64,000 nucleotides of DNA from Ditylenchus dipsaci (Eukaryota > Nematoda > Chromadorea > Rhabditida > Anguinidae), in the NCBI GenBank assembly GCA_004194705.1, contig SADC01001371.1:62001-126000 (forward strand). Direction: 5' to 3'. Below are positions 10,460 to 21,259 of the stretch, in pieces; position 1 is the stretch's first letter, and each line of letters begins with the position of its first letter. Made by a program: the position numbers and the translations under genes. The notes beneath the pieces were generated by a model, which did not search any database, had not been told where the DNA came from, and saw only the letters and a list, made by a program, of their open reading frames with translations.

Positions 10460-11900
10460 GTGTCCTAGTCGTCTTTGAATAATCTTTGGTTATACATGGT
10501 TAGTCTGTTTGTGAAAATCGCAAGGATTTTGATTTCGCAGTTCATTTTTGTAAATAATTTGTCCAAAAGACCCACACTACTCGATAACGAAGCTCTTCTT
10601 TTTAAATAGGGGTTCGTTATATCGAGCGGTACGGATCTTTCCGGCAAATTTGTTGCTATTTACAAGAATGACTGGCGAAATCAAAAGGCTATATTAACAA
10701 AACCTTCATTGCTCTTCCTTGTTTGACTTCAAGGATGAGTCGTATATAAAAAGCGGATAGTTCAATAAAGATCCTTGAACAAAATATTAAAAGTTGTTTT
10801 TATGTGGTGCGTGGATATTTCACTCCAATTAGTCTAATACTCACTGATAAAAACTGCGCATTCAATAGATGATCTAGTTAAGACTATAAAGTAGTATAAC
10901 AACTGCTTTCCAAATCGACCCATCAAATCAAAGAAATAATAGTTGTATATCATATGTTTAGTCTTGTGATTTTCAGCCACCCACAGGCTCTTGCAGTAAA
11001 TTCATCCAGCAATTTCATCCACTACCAAAATTTGATTGGAATTCGAATGATGGAATTTGTGTGCCAGCAATCCATCTCTTTTAGTACTTGCTTGGCCAAT
11101 GTGCACAAAAAGAAGAATTATTACACTATTGAGAATAAAAAATGGGTATTTTGAAACGACTGGACAAAAATATTTTTTTATGACTTCAACCATCTACTGT
11201 TTTGGTTAGGAGATTGTAAAACTTCAGCAACAGTGCAAGGGCATACCAAAAAATAATAATATATCAATGTTGTTTTCTTTTGTTTGGTAAGCAAGAAAAG
11301 TTTGAAAGACAAATTAATTTTCCACTAGGCACACGACAATCCAACAGTCTGGAAGTAAATTTGTGAGCATGGGCAGTTTAACAAAGGAATGGATCAAGTA
11401 AACAAACAAAACTTGCAGAAGATTCACGAGCTTTGTGAGCACATAAATTAGGTGTTGTTATTGCAATACGGCGAAATTCACTTATTTTTTTAATTGAAAA
11501 GATAATATCGATGTGAAGTTAACTAGCGGCTATGACGTACATTTATAGATGCGTAGTCAATTCGCAAATAACGTATCTGCTATATAAGAATCTTTTTTCG
11601 AAATTCGAGTGGTCTGGCACTTCTGTTTTCCGGAAGTTTTTGAAGTCTCTAAAAAGTCCGTACTAGATTTTCAAAAAATTTCTCACATGTGCTCTTTAGA
11701 AAGCAAAAAAAACTTTCGAAAAACAGAATTTATTTGACCAGTTAAAAGACAAACAAAAAATAGGTGGACTGTAATTGATCCAAAACCAGGCAATCGCACA
11801 GCTTATTTATAAACTTTAAGGTCATACTTAATAGATCATAGAGACGTTGAAACAGTTCGTTTGCATCCACAAAAAGCTTTACTAGAACCAAAATAGATAC
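10460..11900. other. about 1.4 kb with no gene seen
   Basis: Only short open frames occur. Near 10570-10640 lies a worn pogo-like end (CTCGATAACGAAG and complement). No splice-linked coding was found. Confidence 0.5.
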
Positions 11901-11943
11901 AGTCAACTCTCGATTTGGCTAAATTAAGCTTTAGTGGGTCTAC

Positions 11944-12186
11944 CAGGGTTCGCAGATGAAAAAACGGAAAATCAGGATTTTGAACAAAAAAATCTCTAAA
12001 AATCAGGATTTTGAACAAAAAAATCTCTCAAAATCAGGATTTGAACAAAAAAATCTCTAAAAATCAGGATTTTGAACAATAAAATCTCCAAAAATCAGGT
12101 AATCCCTGATTTTTGGCGATCAAAAATCAGGATTTGAATTGAAAAATCAGGAAATTCCTGATAAATCAGGACATCTGCGAACCCTG
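11944..12186. mobile_element. 243-bp hAT-like MITE with AAATCAGGATTTTGAAC array
   Basis: Ends CAGGGTTCGCAGATG and CATCTGCGAACCCTG with perfect 8-bp duplications GGGTCTAC (11936-11943 and 12187-12194). The interior has four to five copies of a roughly 31-bp unit containing AAATCAGGATTTTGAAC. It sits in a pogo-like fragment beginning CAGTCAACTCTCGA at about 11900. Confidence 0.9.
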
Positions 12187-12716
12187 GGGTCTACCCGAAA
12201 TCGCGTTTTAAGTGTGCCAAATGAATTTTAAGTCCTCAAAAGGGATTCAAAAACATATTTTTTTTTTTAATTTTCCTAAATTTTTCACCTTGGGGACCAA
12301 GGCAAATCGAAAAAAAAATTTTTTTCGATTTTTTGAGAACCAAAGTGCTTCCGTGCTCGTTTCAGAGCACGAGAAACAATATGAGACGGGTCCTTTCCCC
12401 TTCAGGAAAAGTGAATTTTTCGCTAGCTGGGGGGGGGGGGAGGGGTGATTCTATAGTGTTACCCGGTTGGGAACCAACTAGGCGAGAACCGACATTTGGG
12501 GTGGCGTTAAAAAGAGAATCGACTTACGGGGTGTTCGCACTTCTTCATACCCATTTGTTTTTCCCATGAATTTCCAATTTTTGTTTCACACCCTAAATAC
12601 TGAGATTGCCCCTATTTTTCCGATTTCGGAGGAATTAAATACAACCTTCACGGTCTGATAAAAAGACATGTTGTATTTGACGAGGTGACTAGCAAACAAA
12701 TACGTCACTCAAAACC

Positions 12717-12722
12717 TTTATT
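12717..12722 (-). promoter_or_regulatory. polyadenylation signal of the CENP-X-like gene
   Basis: AATAAA on the - strand, 77 bases past the stop codon. Confidence 0.6.
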
Positions 12723-12798
12723 CATCTAAGACACGTCACAACAAGGACAACGATATAGTTAATAAACGACTGCTGAAGACCAGAAAACATCGCAATGA

Positions 12799-13034
12799 TT
12801 ACAGAAAAGAGAGCAGCGTATATGGCCAGACTTTGTCAAGATCTTTGAGGTTTACTTCCTTTCTTCCATCGCTGTTTGCCTCGAATGCTGCTTGCTTCAA
12901 CAATTGCTCCATCAGTAGTTGGGCTGCACCAGTCATAATTTTGAGAGTTTCCTTGCTGACTGTCTTCTCAATGCCTGCCTGAGTAATACATTGCTTCATT
13001 ATTTCCTCCTTCAAATGTTTTTGAAGCATTCTAT
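12799..13034 (-). CDS. CENP-X / MHF2-like histone-fold protein (last exon)
   Basis: The exon begins at 13034 after an acceptor TTTTATTTTCAG and encodes about 77 residues to TAA. The first Met in the exon gives 75 residues, close to the usual CENP-X length of about 80. The pattern matches CENP-X: a first helix (LQKHLKEEIMKQ), the short loop and long central helix (VSKETLKIMTGAAQLLMEQLL, split here only by my citation), and the diagnostic C-terminal segment VNLKDLDKVWPYTLLSFL. In other animals CENP-X pairs with CENP-S, binding DNA in kinetochore and Fanconi-pathway complexes. An upstream exon may add a few residues; the open frame continuing upstream to 13227 runs into a repeat with ACTCGCT motifs and is probably not coding. 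Confidence 0.75.
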
Positions 13035-13097
13035 CTGAAAATAAAACATGTATAAGATATAAGTGTGCTAATTTATAAACGAAATAATTAAATAAGC

Positions 13098-13560
13098 GAG
13101 CCTTGCTGAATAAACGAGTCAACGGCGATTCATCCAAGGTTAATTCAAAAATGTATAAATTTTGTGGTGTTGACCCCGAGAGAGTGTGGTTTAGCTCTTT
13201 TAAAGGTATACCAACGACTCGCTTCAAATACTGACTAGCTTTACCGACTCGCTAAATTGACAACTCGCTACACTGGACTACACAGAAGCTAGGCAAAAAA
13301 GCTACCATATGCATTCTGATGCTCCCAAAAAAGCTACAAAAGATGGAATTTGAACATAGTTTTGTTAACCGAGGTTTACCGCATAAAGAAACTCTGGTAT
13401 GCATATGTTTTTATGCATCTAGAGTCATTTTCGAGTGATTTGTGTCTAAGATATGTGGGTGTGCGCATTCCCGGAGCTTGGGTTGAGATGCGCGCACTCA
13501 CTTACGAATTTGTTGTTTTTGCCCAGCCTCTGTGTAATGCATTGTAGCGAGTCGTTGTAG
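13098..13560. repeat. pogo-like ACTCGCT repeats with leader-like block
   Basis: AACGAGTCAAC, CGACTCGCT and GTAGCGAGTC motifs occur in both directions, enclosing a fragment (about 13345-13505) shared with the Mutator-like elements, including GTGTCTAAGATATGTGGG. Confidence 0.5.
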
Positions 13561-13684
13561 CGAGTCAGTATTTCTAGGGATTCGGTGGTCAGTCCTTTTA
13601 TAAAATCACTGGGACCAGAGATTAAGTATGCATCATAAAATGAACACCGCAAAGGGTGTATATTACATAAAAAGTTGGTATACC

Positions 13685-14041
13685 TACGACCGGATACACA
13701 TTATGACTGGATACAACGACCGGATACAATTACGACCGGATACACTTTTAAATTTTTTTGAAAAATGATAAAAATCTAAATTTAAAAAACGAATTTTGGC
13801 GCTAGTACAGTCGAATCTCCCAATAACGATCACCCTAGGGACCAACCTCAGGTGATCGTTATTGGGAGTGGTCGTTATTCGAGCTTTTAGTTAATATAGA
13901 CCAACCAAAAGTTTTTTCGGTGATCGTTAATGGGAAGGTGGTCGTTAATGGGGGTGATCGTTATTGGGAGGTTCGACTGTAGCGAATAACTAAACCGTTA
14001 TACCGGTCGTTGTATCCGGTCATAATGTGTATCCGGTCGTA
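13685..14041. mobile_element. element with ACGACCGGATACA arrays, interrupted by a pogo-like MITE
   Basis: The left arm has four CCGGATACA or CTGGATACA motifs and the right arm has three inverted copies. The centre contains GGCGCTAG...TAGCGAATA, the end type of the Mutator-like group, split by the TA-flanked element at 13808-13979. Confidence 0.65.
13808..13979. mobile_element. 172-bp pogo-like MITE, TA duplication
   Basis: Ends CAGTCGAATCTCCCAATAAC and GGAGGTTCGACTG flanked by TA. Repeated GTGATCGTTATTGGGAG motifs lie inside. Confidence 0.85.
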
Positions 14042-14131
14042 TGGCAGTCAATGATTACGCCCCAGTCGAATCAGCTGTAAAAAGACGTGAATCAGGTGCG
14101 AAAAAAGGTTTGCCCAAAAAGTTTCACTTAA

Positions 14132-14595
14132 TGGAGGGGTGAAAGCTGTTAAGGAGATAGTCTCGACACGAAAGGATTAATACAAGATTTGTGGTTATGA
14201 AATGTGACTTTAGAGCCATATTTTGTCGACAACTCGGTATTGCGATCTCGAACAAACTTGTGCAAAATTAAAAGTCGGAAGAGCATCATCAATATCAGAA
14301 TTTATAAATTCTTTCAAAATAACGCCCTAAAAATCGAAATGGAAAAGGTCAAAAAACCATTGAAAAAAGGTTGATTAGTTTTCCATTGCATTTGGATTTT
14401 CAGGGGATTTTCGAAGGAATTTGGAAATTCTGATATGGATGATGCTATTACAACTTCTAATTCTGCACGAGTTTGTCAGACACTGCAGAACCGAGTTGTC
14501 GACAAAAATATGTTTTAAAAACCACATTTAAAAAACACAAAACTTGGGATAATCATTTCGTGTCAAGACTATCTCCTTAACAGCTTTCACCCCTC
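14132..14595. mobile_element. TTAA-type MITE (GGGGTGAAAGCTGTTAAGG arms)
   Basis: Long arms contain AGATAGTCTCGACACGAAAG and complement. TTAA precedes the left end; the right flank is TTGA, a worn duplication. Full copies occur at 52263-52715 and an interrupted copy starts at 48236. Confidence 0.75.
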
Positions 14596-14725
14596 CTTGA
14601 ACATAAATGATCGAAATGAAAAATAGTTTTCTGACATGAGATAAATTCGTGATCATATGAAATAAATTTGGATGAATTGCCAATAACCCAAATGAAAACT
14701 TCGCCTTTGCCAAAAAATACGAATA

Positions 14726-14823
14726 CCGTATTTCCTGTATTAATCCCCATGGGGGGTTATTTTTCAACCTTCCTGCGGGGGTGGCGAGTTATTAAAGCAT
14801 GGGGAGTTAATAGAGGAATACGG
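14726..14823. mobile_element. 98-bp CCGTATTT-type MITE
   Basis: Ends CCGTATTTCCTGTATTAA and complement, TA on both sides. The smallest member of the family here. Confidence 0.8.
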
Positions 14824-15521
14824 TACATTTGAAGCAGAGCTCGGAACTCAAAATTTTTAAATCAACCATATTTAGTCATTTTTGTCGAAAAGTGCAAAAA
14901 GTACCACTTTATCTAGTGCTTAGCAGGTTTCGAGCGCCGAAAATAAAGATTTTTTTGTGAATCTTAAAAATTCTAAAGATTTCGAGTCTCAAATAAAGGA
15001 CGTTTCCGAGCCCTGGTTTAAAGTCTTCTGCTTAATTTTAAAAATTTATCTTATAACCAATGTAAAATATGATGCATAACTAGTGAAAAACCAAAAGTTT
15101 AATAAAATCTGCTGGTCTCCGTCTTTTTTACACAAGCATACCCCTTCAAACAGCACTTGTGCAACCATTGCTCGGTAACTAGAAAATAGTTGACTTCAGT
15201 AAAACATCTGAAAGTTTCGGCCGTTCAAATTCGCGCATTTTTTGCAAATTATAAAATAGTTTGAAACTGCTATTTGAAGGAAGATTTACCGTGGCATTGA
15301 ATTTGTCTTGGACGAATCGCGGCTTAGTTGGTGCACCCTGGCAGTTTTAAACCATTCGACCCTTACGTGTGCACCAGCGTCGTCGTCATCGCTGTAACAG
15401 CCTGACCCTTCCAAACTATAGCAGTTTGTGCGTGCAAAACAAAAATAGTGAAGGGCTGCAAATGCGAGTCAGGAAAAGTGACATTGATGTTGAGGACGAC
15501 GAAACGGTTGGTTTCTGACTA
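14824..15521. other. about 0.7 kb with no gene seen
   Basis: No supported coding sequence, RNA or bounded element recognised. Confidence 0.4.
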
Positions 15522-15658
15522 CCGTATTTACTCTAATTTAAGCCCTGGGGCTTAAATTTTTCAACCCTCTAAAAATCGAGAAATTGTCAATCAAAATTGG
15601 CCTTAACTCCGAAATCTTAGTAAAAAAATAAGGGGGTCTTAAATTAGAGTAAATACAG
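15522..15658. mobile_element. 137-bp CCGTATTT-type MITE
   Basis: Ends CCGTATTTACTCTAATTTAAG and complement, flanked by TA. Confidence 0.85.
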
Positions 15659-16391
15659 TATTATTCAGTTAATTCGATTTTTAAAATAAAAAAATAATTG
15701 CAAAAAGTTGTTTGTTGTTAGTGGCGTAATTGAACGATCTAGTCTGAACTTTTTTTCCAAACCAACTGTTCTGAGTTATGGCTCTTGCATCGCTATAAAA
15801 TCTTTTGAGCATAAATATTCCAGCATTCTCTTCCGCAGTTTATGTCTCACCTACAACTTGTAACGGAGTTTATTGGGCAATATAAATGTTTGAAAATTTT
15901 CGAGAATCTCTTCAACCTTGAAAAACTAGATTTTCAGCATTTTATTGATTTTATTTTTTGAATTCTGTAGACTTTTCTGATTGCAAGTCTGTGAACGGAA
16001 TTTCTGTGAGTCAGAAAAAGACAATGTTTTCTCTGAAAACAATGATTTTTTAACTATTGTTCTTCCTGTTTTTTTTTAATTTAAAGTATCCCCCTATTGA
16101 CTTTGTTGACATTTTTTCAGCATAGAAAAAGACAGTTTACATTGTTGTTTTTACTGTTTTTCTGATGAGATCTACTGATCCAACTTTTTGAACTTATTTT
16201 TACAATAAAAGTCCCAGATTTGGGAAGCTTCTTGGAACTTTTTTTTTGTCGCGAAAAGACTTTTCTTGCTGCTAAAATATTTTTTTCGGTCAATACTTTT
16301 AATTGTCCCAAATATTTTTTTCTGCCCCAAATTAACTTTTTCGTAACAAATTTGCTTTTGTCCCAAATTTTGCGTCAAAATATATTTGTGA

Positions 16392-16846
16392 CAGAAAAAA
16401 GCACAGTCAACTCTCGATATAAAGCCCCCACCTCGATTTCGGTTCCGCCTAGGGTCCCACATTTTTTCATCCTGAGTTTTGAATTGTTTTGCGGGTTGTC
16501 TTTGGCTAGTCCAGTCCTAAATACTGTAAGGATTTCGATTTTGACGATTGTTTTTCAAATAAAAAAACAATTTTGCCGAAAAGATCCGCGGGTACTCGAT
16601 ATAACGGGCTCCTATTTTAAAATTAGAGGACGTTATATTGAGTACCCGCGGATCTTTTCGGCAAAATTGTTTTTTTATTTGAAAAACAATCGTCAAAATC
16701 GAAATCCTTACAGTATTTAGGACTGGACTAGCCAAAGACAACCCGCAAAACAATTCAAAACTCAGGATGAAAAAAATGTGGGACCCTAGGCGGAACCGAA
16801 ATCGAGGTGGGGGCTTTATATCGAGAGTTGACTGTGCTTTTTTCTG
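16392..16846. mobile_element. 455-bp near-perfect palindrome with pogo-like ends
   Basis: Two arms of about 220 bp are almost identical inverted copies around a short AT-rich centre (about 16615-16625). Each arm contains CACAGTCAACTCTCGATATA, the end motif of pogo-like elements here. The symmetry extends outward past CACAGTC through CAGAAAAAAG, so it is not a simple TA-flanked insertion. Open frames on both strands across it are symmetry artefacts. Confidence 0.85.
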
Positions 16847-16925
16847 CCGCTTTGCCTATAATTTTTAAAAAGTTGTAAATATTTAGTCTGGAGCTTTATT
16901 TACTAATAATGATCGATTACTTTTC

Positions 16926-17630
16926 ACTTTTCTTAATTTGTTGTATGACATTTTATTGGCTGCCGATCACCGCGCGATTCACTTCCTTGGATATAATCCC
17001 CTATCCATCTTTTTTCATGTGCTTTTCTCCTTTTTTCTCCAACTCAATGTCTGGTGTTGTCTCTGGCTCTCACCAGATAGCAATCAATTGAGGTTTGATT
17101 GACAAGGCTGTTTGCTTTTTTCATCAACTTGGTAATTGCAATAAGTTGTTAATTTGCATATTTTACCAGCATCTGGTTGTAAAATACTGTGTATCGATCA
17201 ATCAATAATCATCCATTGTGCATGGTCAATAGAATGCACAGATAATCCCTTTTTCGTTTTTATTGACTTTATTTATTTGTTGTTTCTGCTATTTAAAAAA
17301 TAACACATATGACAAGCATCCCTGATGTTTAACTCAATAAAATTCTTTGTGTGAAATGTCATTTTGGACTGTTGTACCGTATTCTTTCTAATTATTAGCC
17401 CAGGTCTATAATTTTCAACCTAGCGAAAATCGGAAATTTTCGAATTTTATCTCGAGATTTTCAGGCGCTCAACCAAGATCCAAAAAGTGTAATCGGTAGA
17501 GCCCGTGGGAGCTAAGAAAACGCAATGAACAGATTTGCCAAAAGTTTTCTCTGCTCCGAGATACAAACCCTCAAAGTCGAGGGGTCTATAATTAGAGAGG
17601 GCCGGTAATCCTACTTTTGTTAAAAAATAT
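16926..17630. repeat. dispersed repeat, copy 1 (matches 53256-54157)
   Basis: From TTGTTGTATGACATTTTATTGG through ACACATATGACAAGCATCC to TAATCCTACTTTT the sequence matches the region at 53256-54157 closely. Each copy carries a different insertion: this one has the TA-flanked MITE at 17377-17605, the other has the element at 53324-53755. The copies therefore serve as empty-site controls for each other. Confidence 0.8.
17377..17605. mobile_element. 229-bp CCGTATTC-type MITE with proven empty site
   Basis: Ends CCGTATTCTTTCTAATTA and complement; flanked by TA. The copy near 54145 reads GTTGTAATCC without the insert and with a single TA. Confidence 0.9.
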
Positions 17631-18690
17631 CCATTTCTGTTAAAAAATGGGTGTTGACTCGATAGCACTTTAGTTAGGTTCCTACAGCTTTTGTTTTGAA
17701 GCATTAAAAAATTGAAATTCCTTTTGGTGAAAAAATGCACAATGTGTTTAAACAGTGAAAATGGCGAATAGAAACTCTGATGTGGAGCATATAAGGAGCA
17801 TATTCTTTTGTGCATTTTGATACAGAATTATTATAAAATTCTAAAAATTGTCTAACATTTTCAAAATCAAATTTTAAAAGGATCGAGTTGTGCCAATAAG
17901 TTGCCCGGAGAGTTGGCTATCGAACAAAAAAAACATCTGTTCAAAACTCGATAAATTCGAAGAGATATCGGCAAAACAAAAAGTGCCTATACTTTTGTAA
18001 AATGGTGTTTTTGAAAGAGAATTTTATGATTCCAGGTCTCTCTAATGTAAATTGACCACGAGGCAGTAGACATTTTTTTTTTGAAACTATTGGTTGCTAA
18101 GTAGCTTGGGCTAAACTTTAGCTGACCCCCTTTATGTCTTTTTTCTGGCCATTTGGTCATCTATGCATGTATTTTAGGGAGCACTTAAATCTCTACGCAC
18201 TTAGTAGCACGTTGCAAAATTCAGTTAGTGTTTTTTTACGAATGAAATCTATTTATACCATTATTTGCATCTAACCCATCTTAATCCATATCAAATACTT
18301 TTTTGAAGACAAGTGGAAAAACTATTTATTCTTCTAATTTTGTCAGAAGAAAACACGACGAAGAATATTTGTTCCAACCCCTTAATTCTTTCGCAGCATG
18401 GCGGCCTTTTAGCTCTAGCAAACATTCAAAATTAAGCTGGTTTACTACAGTCAGAGAGAAAAAAAAGGCTTTTCTTTTTGTAGTCTTCCTATCTGGAAAG
18501 AATATTTTCACTAAATTTTACTCATAAAATTGAACCTTTAATTCTGCTCAAAGTTATTCTTTTTACAAGCTGTTTTAAAAAAAATTATATCCCGACGCAC
18601 AATGAAAAAAGGAACTGGAAGAAGATATTTAGTTTTCTCAAAAAGTTTTTAATGTTATGAATGTGTTCGACACCTGATTGGAAAGCCTGT
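17631..18690. other. about 1.1 kb with no gene seen
   Basis: Short open frames only; no splice-linked coding or bounded element recognised. Confidence 0.4.
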
Positions 18691-18699
18691 AATCTAGAC

Positions 18700-19082
18700 C
18701 AGTCCTATAAATCACGGCACCGGCTGAACTTCAGGCGCCAGTTTCTAGCAGGTGTTAGTATTACCCACCCGGTGCCGCGGAATATCAGGTAACTCAGACA
18801 TCGGCACCGGGCTAAGAATAAAAAAAATTAATCATTTCAACCTTTCTACATAGCGGCACCGGCCTGGTGCCGAAGAAATTTACAAGGGATTTCTATGTCA
18901 TAATTTGTTCGGAACCAGGCCGGTGCCGCTACGTAGAAAAGTTTAAATGATAAATTTTTTTATTCCTCACCCGGTTCCGATGTCTGAGCTACTTAATAAT
19001 CCGCGGCACCGGGCTAGGTAATACTAATAACTGTTACAAACTGGTGCCTGAAGTTTAGCCGGTGCCGATATTTACATCACTG
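18700..19082. mobile_element. 383-bp hAT-like MITE with CGGCACCGG motifs
   Basis: Ends CAGTCCTATAAATCACGG and complement (CCGATATTTACATCACTG); perfect 8-bp duplications ATCTAGAC (18692-18699 and 19083-19090). About ten GGCACCGG/CCGGTGCC motifs are arranged in inverted arms. Confidence 0.9.
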
Positions 19083-19279
19083 ATCTAGACGAACTAAATT
19101 TGCGGTTAACTCCTGTGTAAGATGGTTTTTTTTAATATTATTCTGGTTCGTGTGCCTGGTGTAAAGCAATGTACTTTGTGGTGTCAATAAAATCTTACCA
19201 CTCAATTGTGACCCGTATACTCCTTTTTCGAGTAGTAGTAACATGTCATGAGTGACTTCTCATTGAACCACATCAACTA

Positions 19280-19634
19280 CAGGGTGTATCAAATTTTCCT
19301 GAAATTGTTAGACCTTGATAAATTTTTCCCTAGGCTGTTTTTTGTAATTTGTTTTCTCAGACAGACTCAGCTCGCCCCATTATTTTTTCGGTATATAATG
19401 TGAAAACACACAAATTTTGATTGGTACCTCTGCGGTTCGGGTCCTGGTCTGTGGGTGTCCTCTGGATGGGCAAGGCCCAAAGCACAAGGGTGACCAAGCA
19501 AAAATCATTGGTTTGAAATTATACACCAAAAAATTAGTGGAGCGAGCTGAGTCGATCATAGAAAACAGATTATAAAAAACCCTAGGGAAAAGCTATCATG
19601 GTTTAGAAGTGTTAGGAAAATTTGATAAACCCTG
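19280..19634. mobile_element. 355-bp mariner-like MITE
   Basis: Ends CAGGGTGTATCAAATTTTCC and complement flanked by TA. The centre (TATAATGTGAAAACACAC... then GGTCTGTGGGTG) is shared with 21914-22263 and the partial copy at 24189-24460. Confidence 0.85.
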
Positions 19635-19959
19635 TACAAAGCCACTTAAAACTTTATTTCAAACAACCTTCAATAATTGCGGTTTGCAGGCTCCAATGCT
19701 GGCAAATCACGATCGACTGTCCAGCAAAGTACACAGTTCTGAGGCCATTGAGATGACAGATACAAGAAGTGAGCGACATACTTTTTGACAACTTGTTTTA
19801 ATGAAAACTTTTTTTTATTATTTTAAAAACTTTGACAACTTCTAAAGTGAAAAAAAATTAAAAATTTGACAATATATATAGTCAATTTTTTACCAGCAGA
19901 TTCGATTGGGTAGTAATTTATGCTAGCAACCAAAATATTTCTTTCCGGTACAAAAATTT

Positions 19960-20668
19960 GGCGCTACCGGAGTATACCCCCCCCCCCCCAAATGAAATTT
20001 TTTTTAAAGTGTTTCCAAACACCCTATATCGACTCAAAATCGCCTCAGAAGCTCGAAAAAGGCATTATTTTTGTGTTCTAGTCAATAAAAAATTGAGTTT
20101 TGGGACCACCCAAATATACCTATTTTGACCATTTTTGAAGGGTTTTAGGTCTGTATTTGGGTGGGGATGGACCAAAAAGGGCCAATTTAGTGTGAAAAGG
20201 ATGATGTTGAACATAGTTTTGTTGACTGGGGCCTACCGCATAAATAAACTCTGGTATGCATACATTTTTTATGCATCCAGAGTCACTTTCGAGTGATTTG
20301 CGTCTAAGGTATGTGGGTGTGCGCATCTCAACCCCAAGCAACCAAGCCCCCTGCGCCCCCGAAGGGGCGCAGGGGGCTTGGTTGGTCAGAGATGCGCGCA
20401 CTCACTTACCTTAGACATAATTCCGAGAAGACTCTTGAACAAAAATGCATTTAGAGACTATTTTTGCCCAGCTCCAGTGACCAAAACATGCCAAAACAGG
20501 CAAATGGTCGAAATTTCAAAATGTCCAAAACTCAATTTTTTATTGACTAGAACACAAAAATAATGCCTTTTTCGAGCTTCTGAGGCAGTTTTAGGTCGAT
20601 ATAGGTGTTTTAAAACACTTTAAAAAAAATTTCATTTGGGGGGGGGGGGGGTATACTCCGGTAGGGTC
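19960..20668. mobile_element. 709-bp Mutator-like MITE with GC-rich hairpin
   Basis: Ends GGCGCTACCGGAGTATACC and GGTATACTCCGGTAGGGTC; perfect 8-bp duplications AAAAATTT (19952-19959 and 20669-20676). Near-identical, in reverse orientation, to 8113-8814. C and G homopolymer runs of 10 or more lie 20 bases from the ends. The centre is a hairpin of CCCCCTGCGCCCC type. Confidence 0.9.
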
Positions 20669-20779
20669 AAAAATTTATTTTATAAAATCTCCTTTTTGTA
20701 GGAAAATTGTAGGAAAACTTTTTTTGTTATTTTAAAAACTTTGACAACTCCTATTTCCGAAAACTTTTTACTAAATCAG

Positions 20780-21112
20780 GTTCGTCAGTCTGATCGGAAA
20801 TATCGCAAGGATTCCGATTTGACGACCGTTTTTGTGAATGACAACAGTTTTGCCGAAAAGACCCGCACCCCTCGATTCAGTGTAGCATTATTTTCAAAAA
20901 AAAGGCTACACTAAATTGAGAGGCACTTTTTTTTTGTCAAAACTGTTGTCATTCACAAGAACAATAGTCAAAATCCTTTCGGTATTTCCGACCGGACCAA
21001 CCAGAACCAACTGGCAAAAGCATTCAAAATCTGGGGTAAAAAAAGTGTCGGACCCTAAGCGGGAACGACCTTTTCGGGGTTACACTAAATCGAGAGTGGA
21101 TTGTATCATACC
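20780..21112. repeat. worn pogo-like palindromic element
   Basis: Arms share CGATTTGACGACCGTTTT and AACAGTTTTGCCGAAAAGA with the 16392-16846 palindrome and end at TCGAGAGTGGATTGTA. The left end is truncated. Confidence 0.6.
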
Positions 21113-21259
21113 CTTGAGGTTGGTTACCAGGAGGCTTGTTATCTACAAAGTCAACTGTAGTAGAAAAAGGCATTTTGATAATATTGATACTAGAAGAAAG
21201 TAGCAACCTATTGAATTTGGCAGAAAATTCAAACCTTAGCTATAAATTTCAATATTTAG

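Noticed and set aside
16220..16753. Open frames of 166 and 78 codons on opposite strands
   Set aside because: They lie across the 16392-16846 palindrome and mirror each other; no protein family or splice pattern.
17447..17815. 122-codon - strand frame
   Set aside because: Runs through the TA-flanked MITE 17377-17605 and into repeat sequence; no supporting signals.
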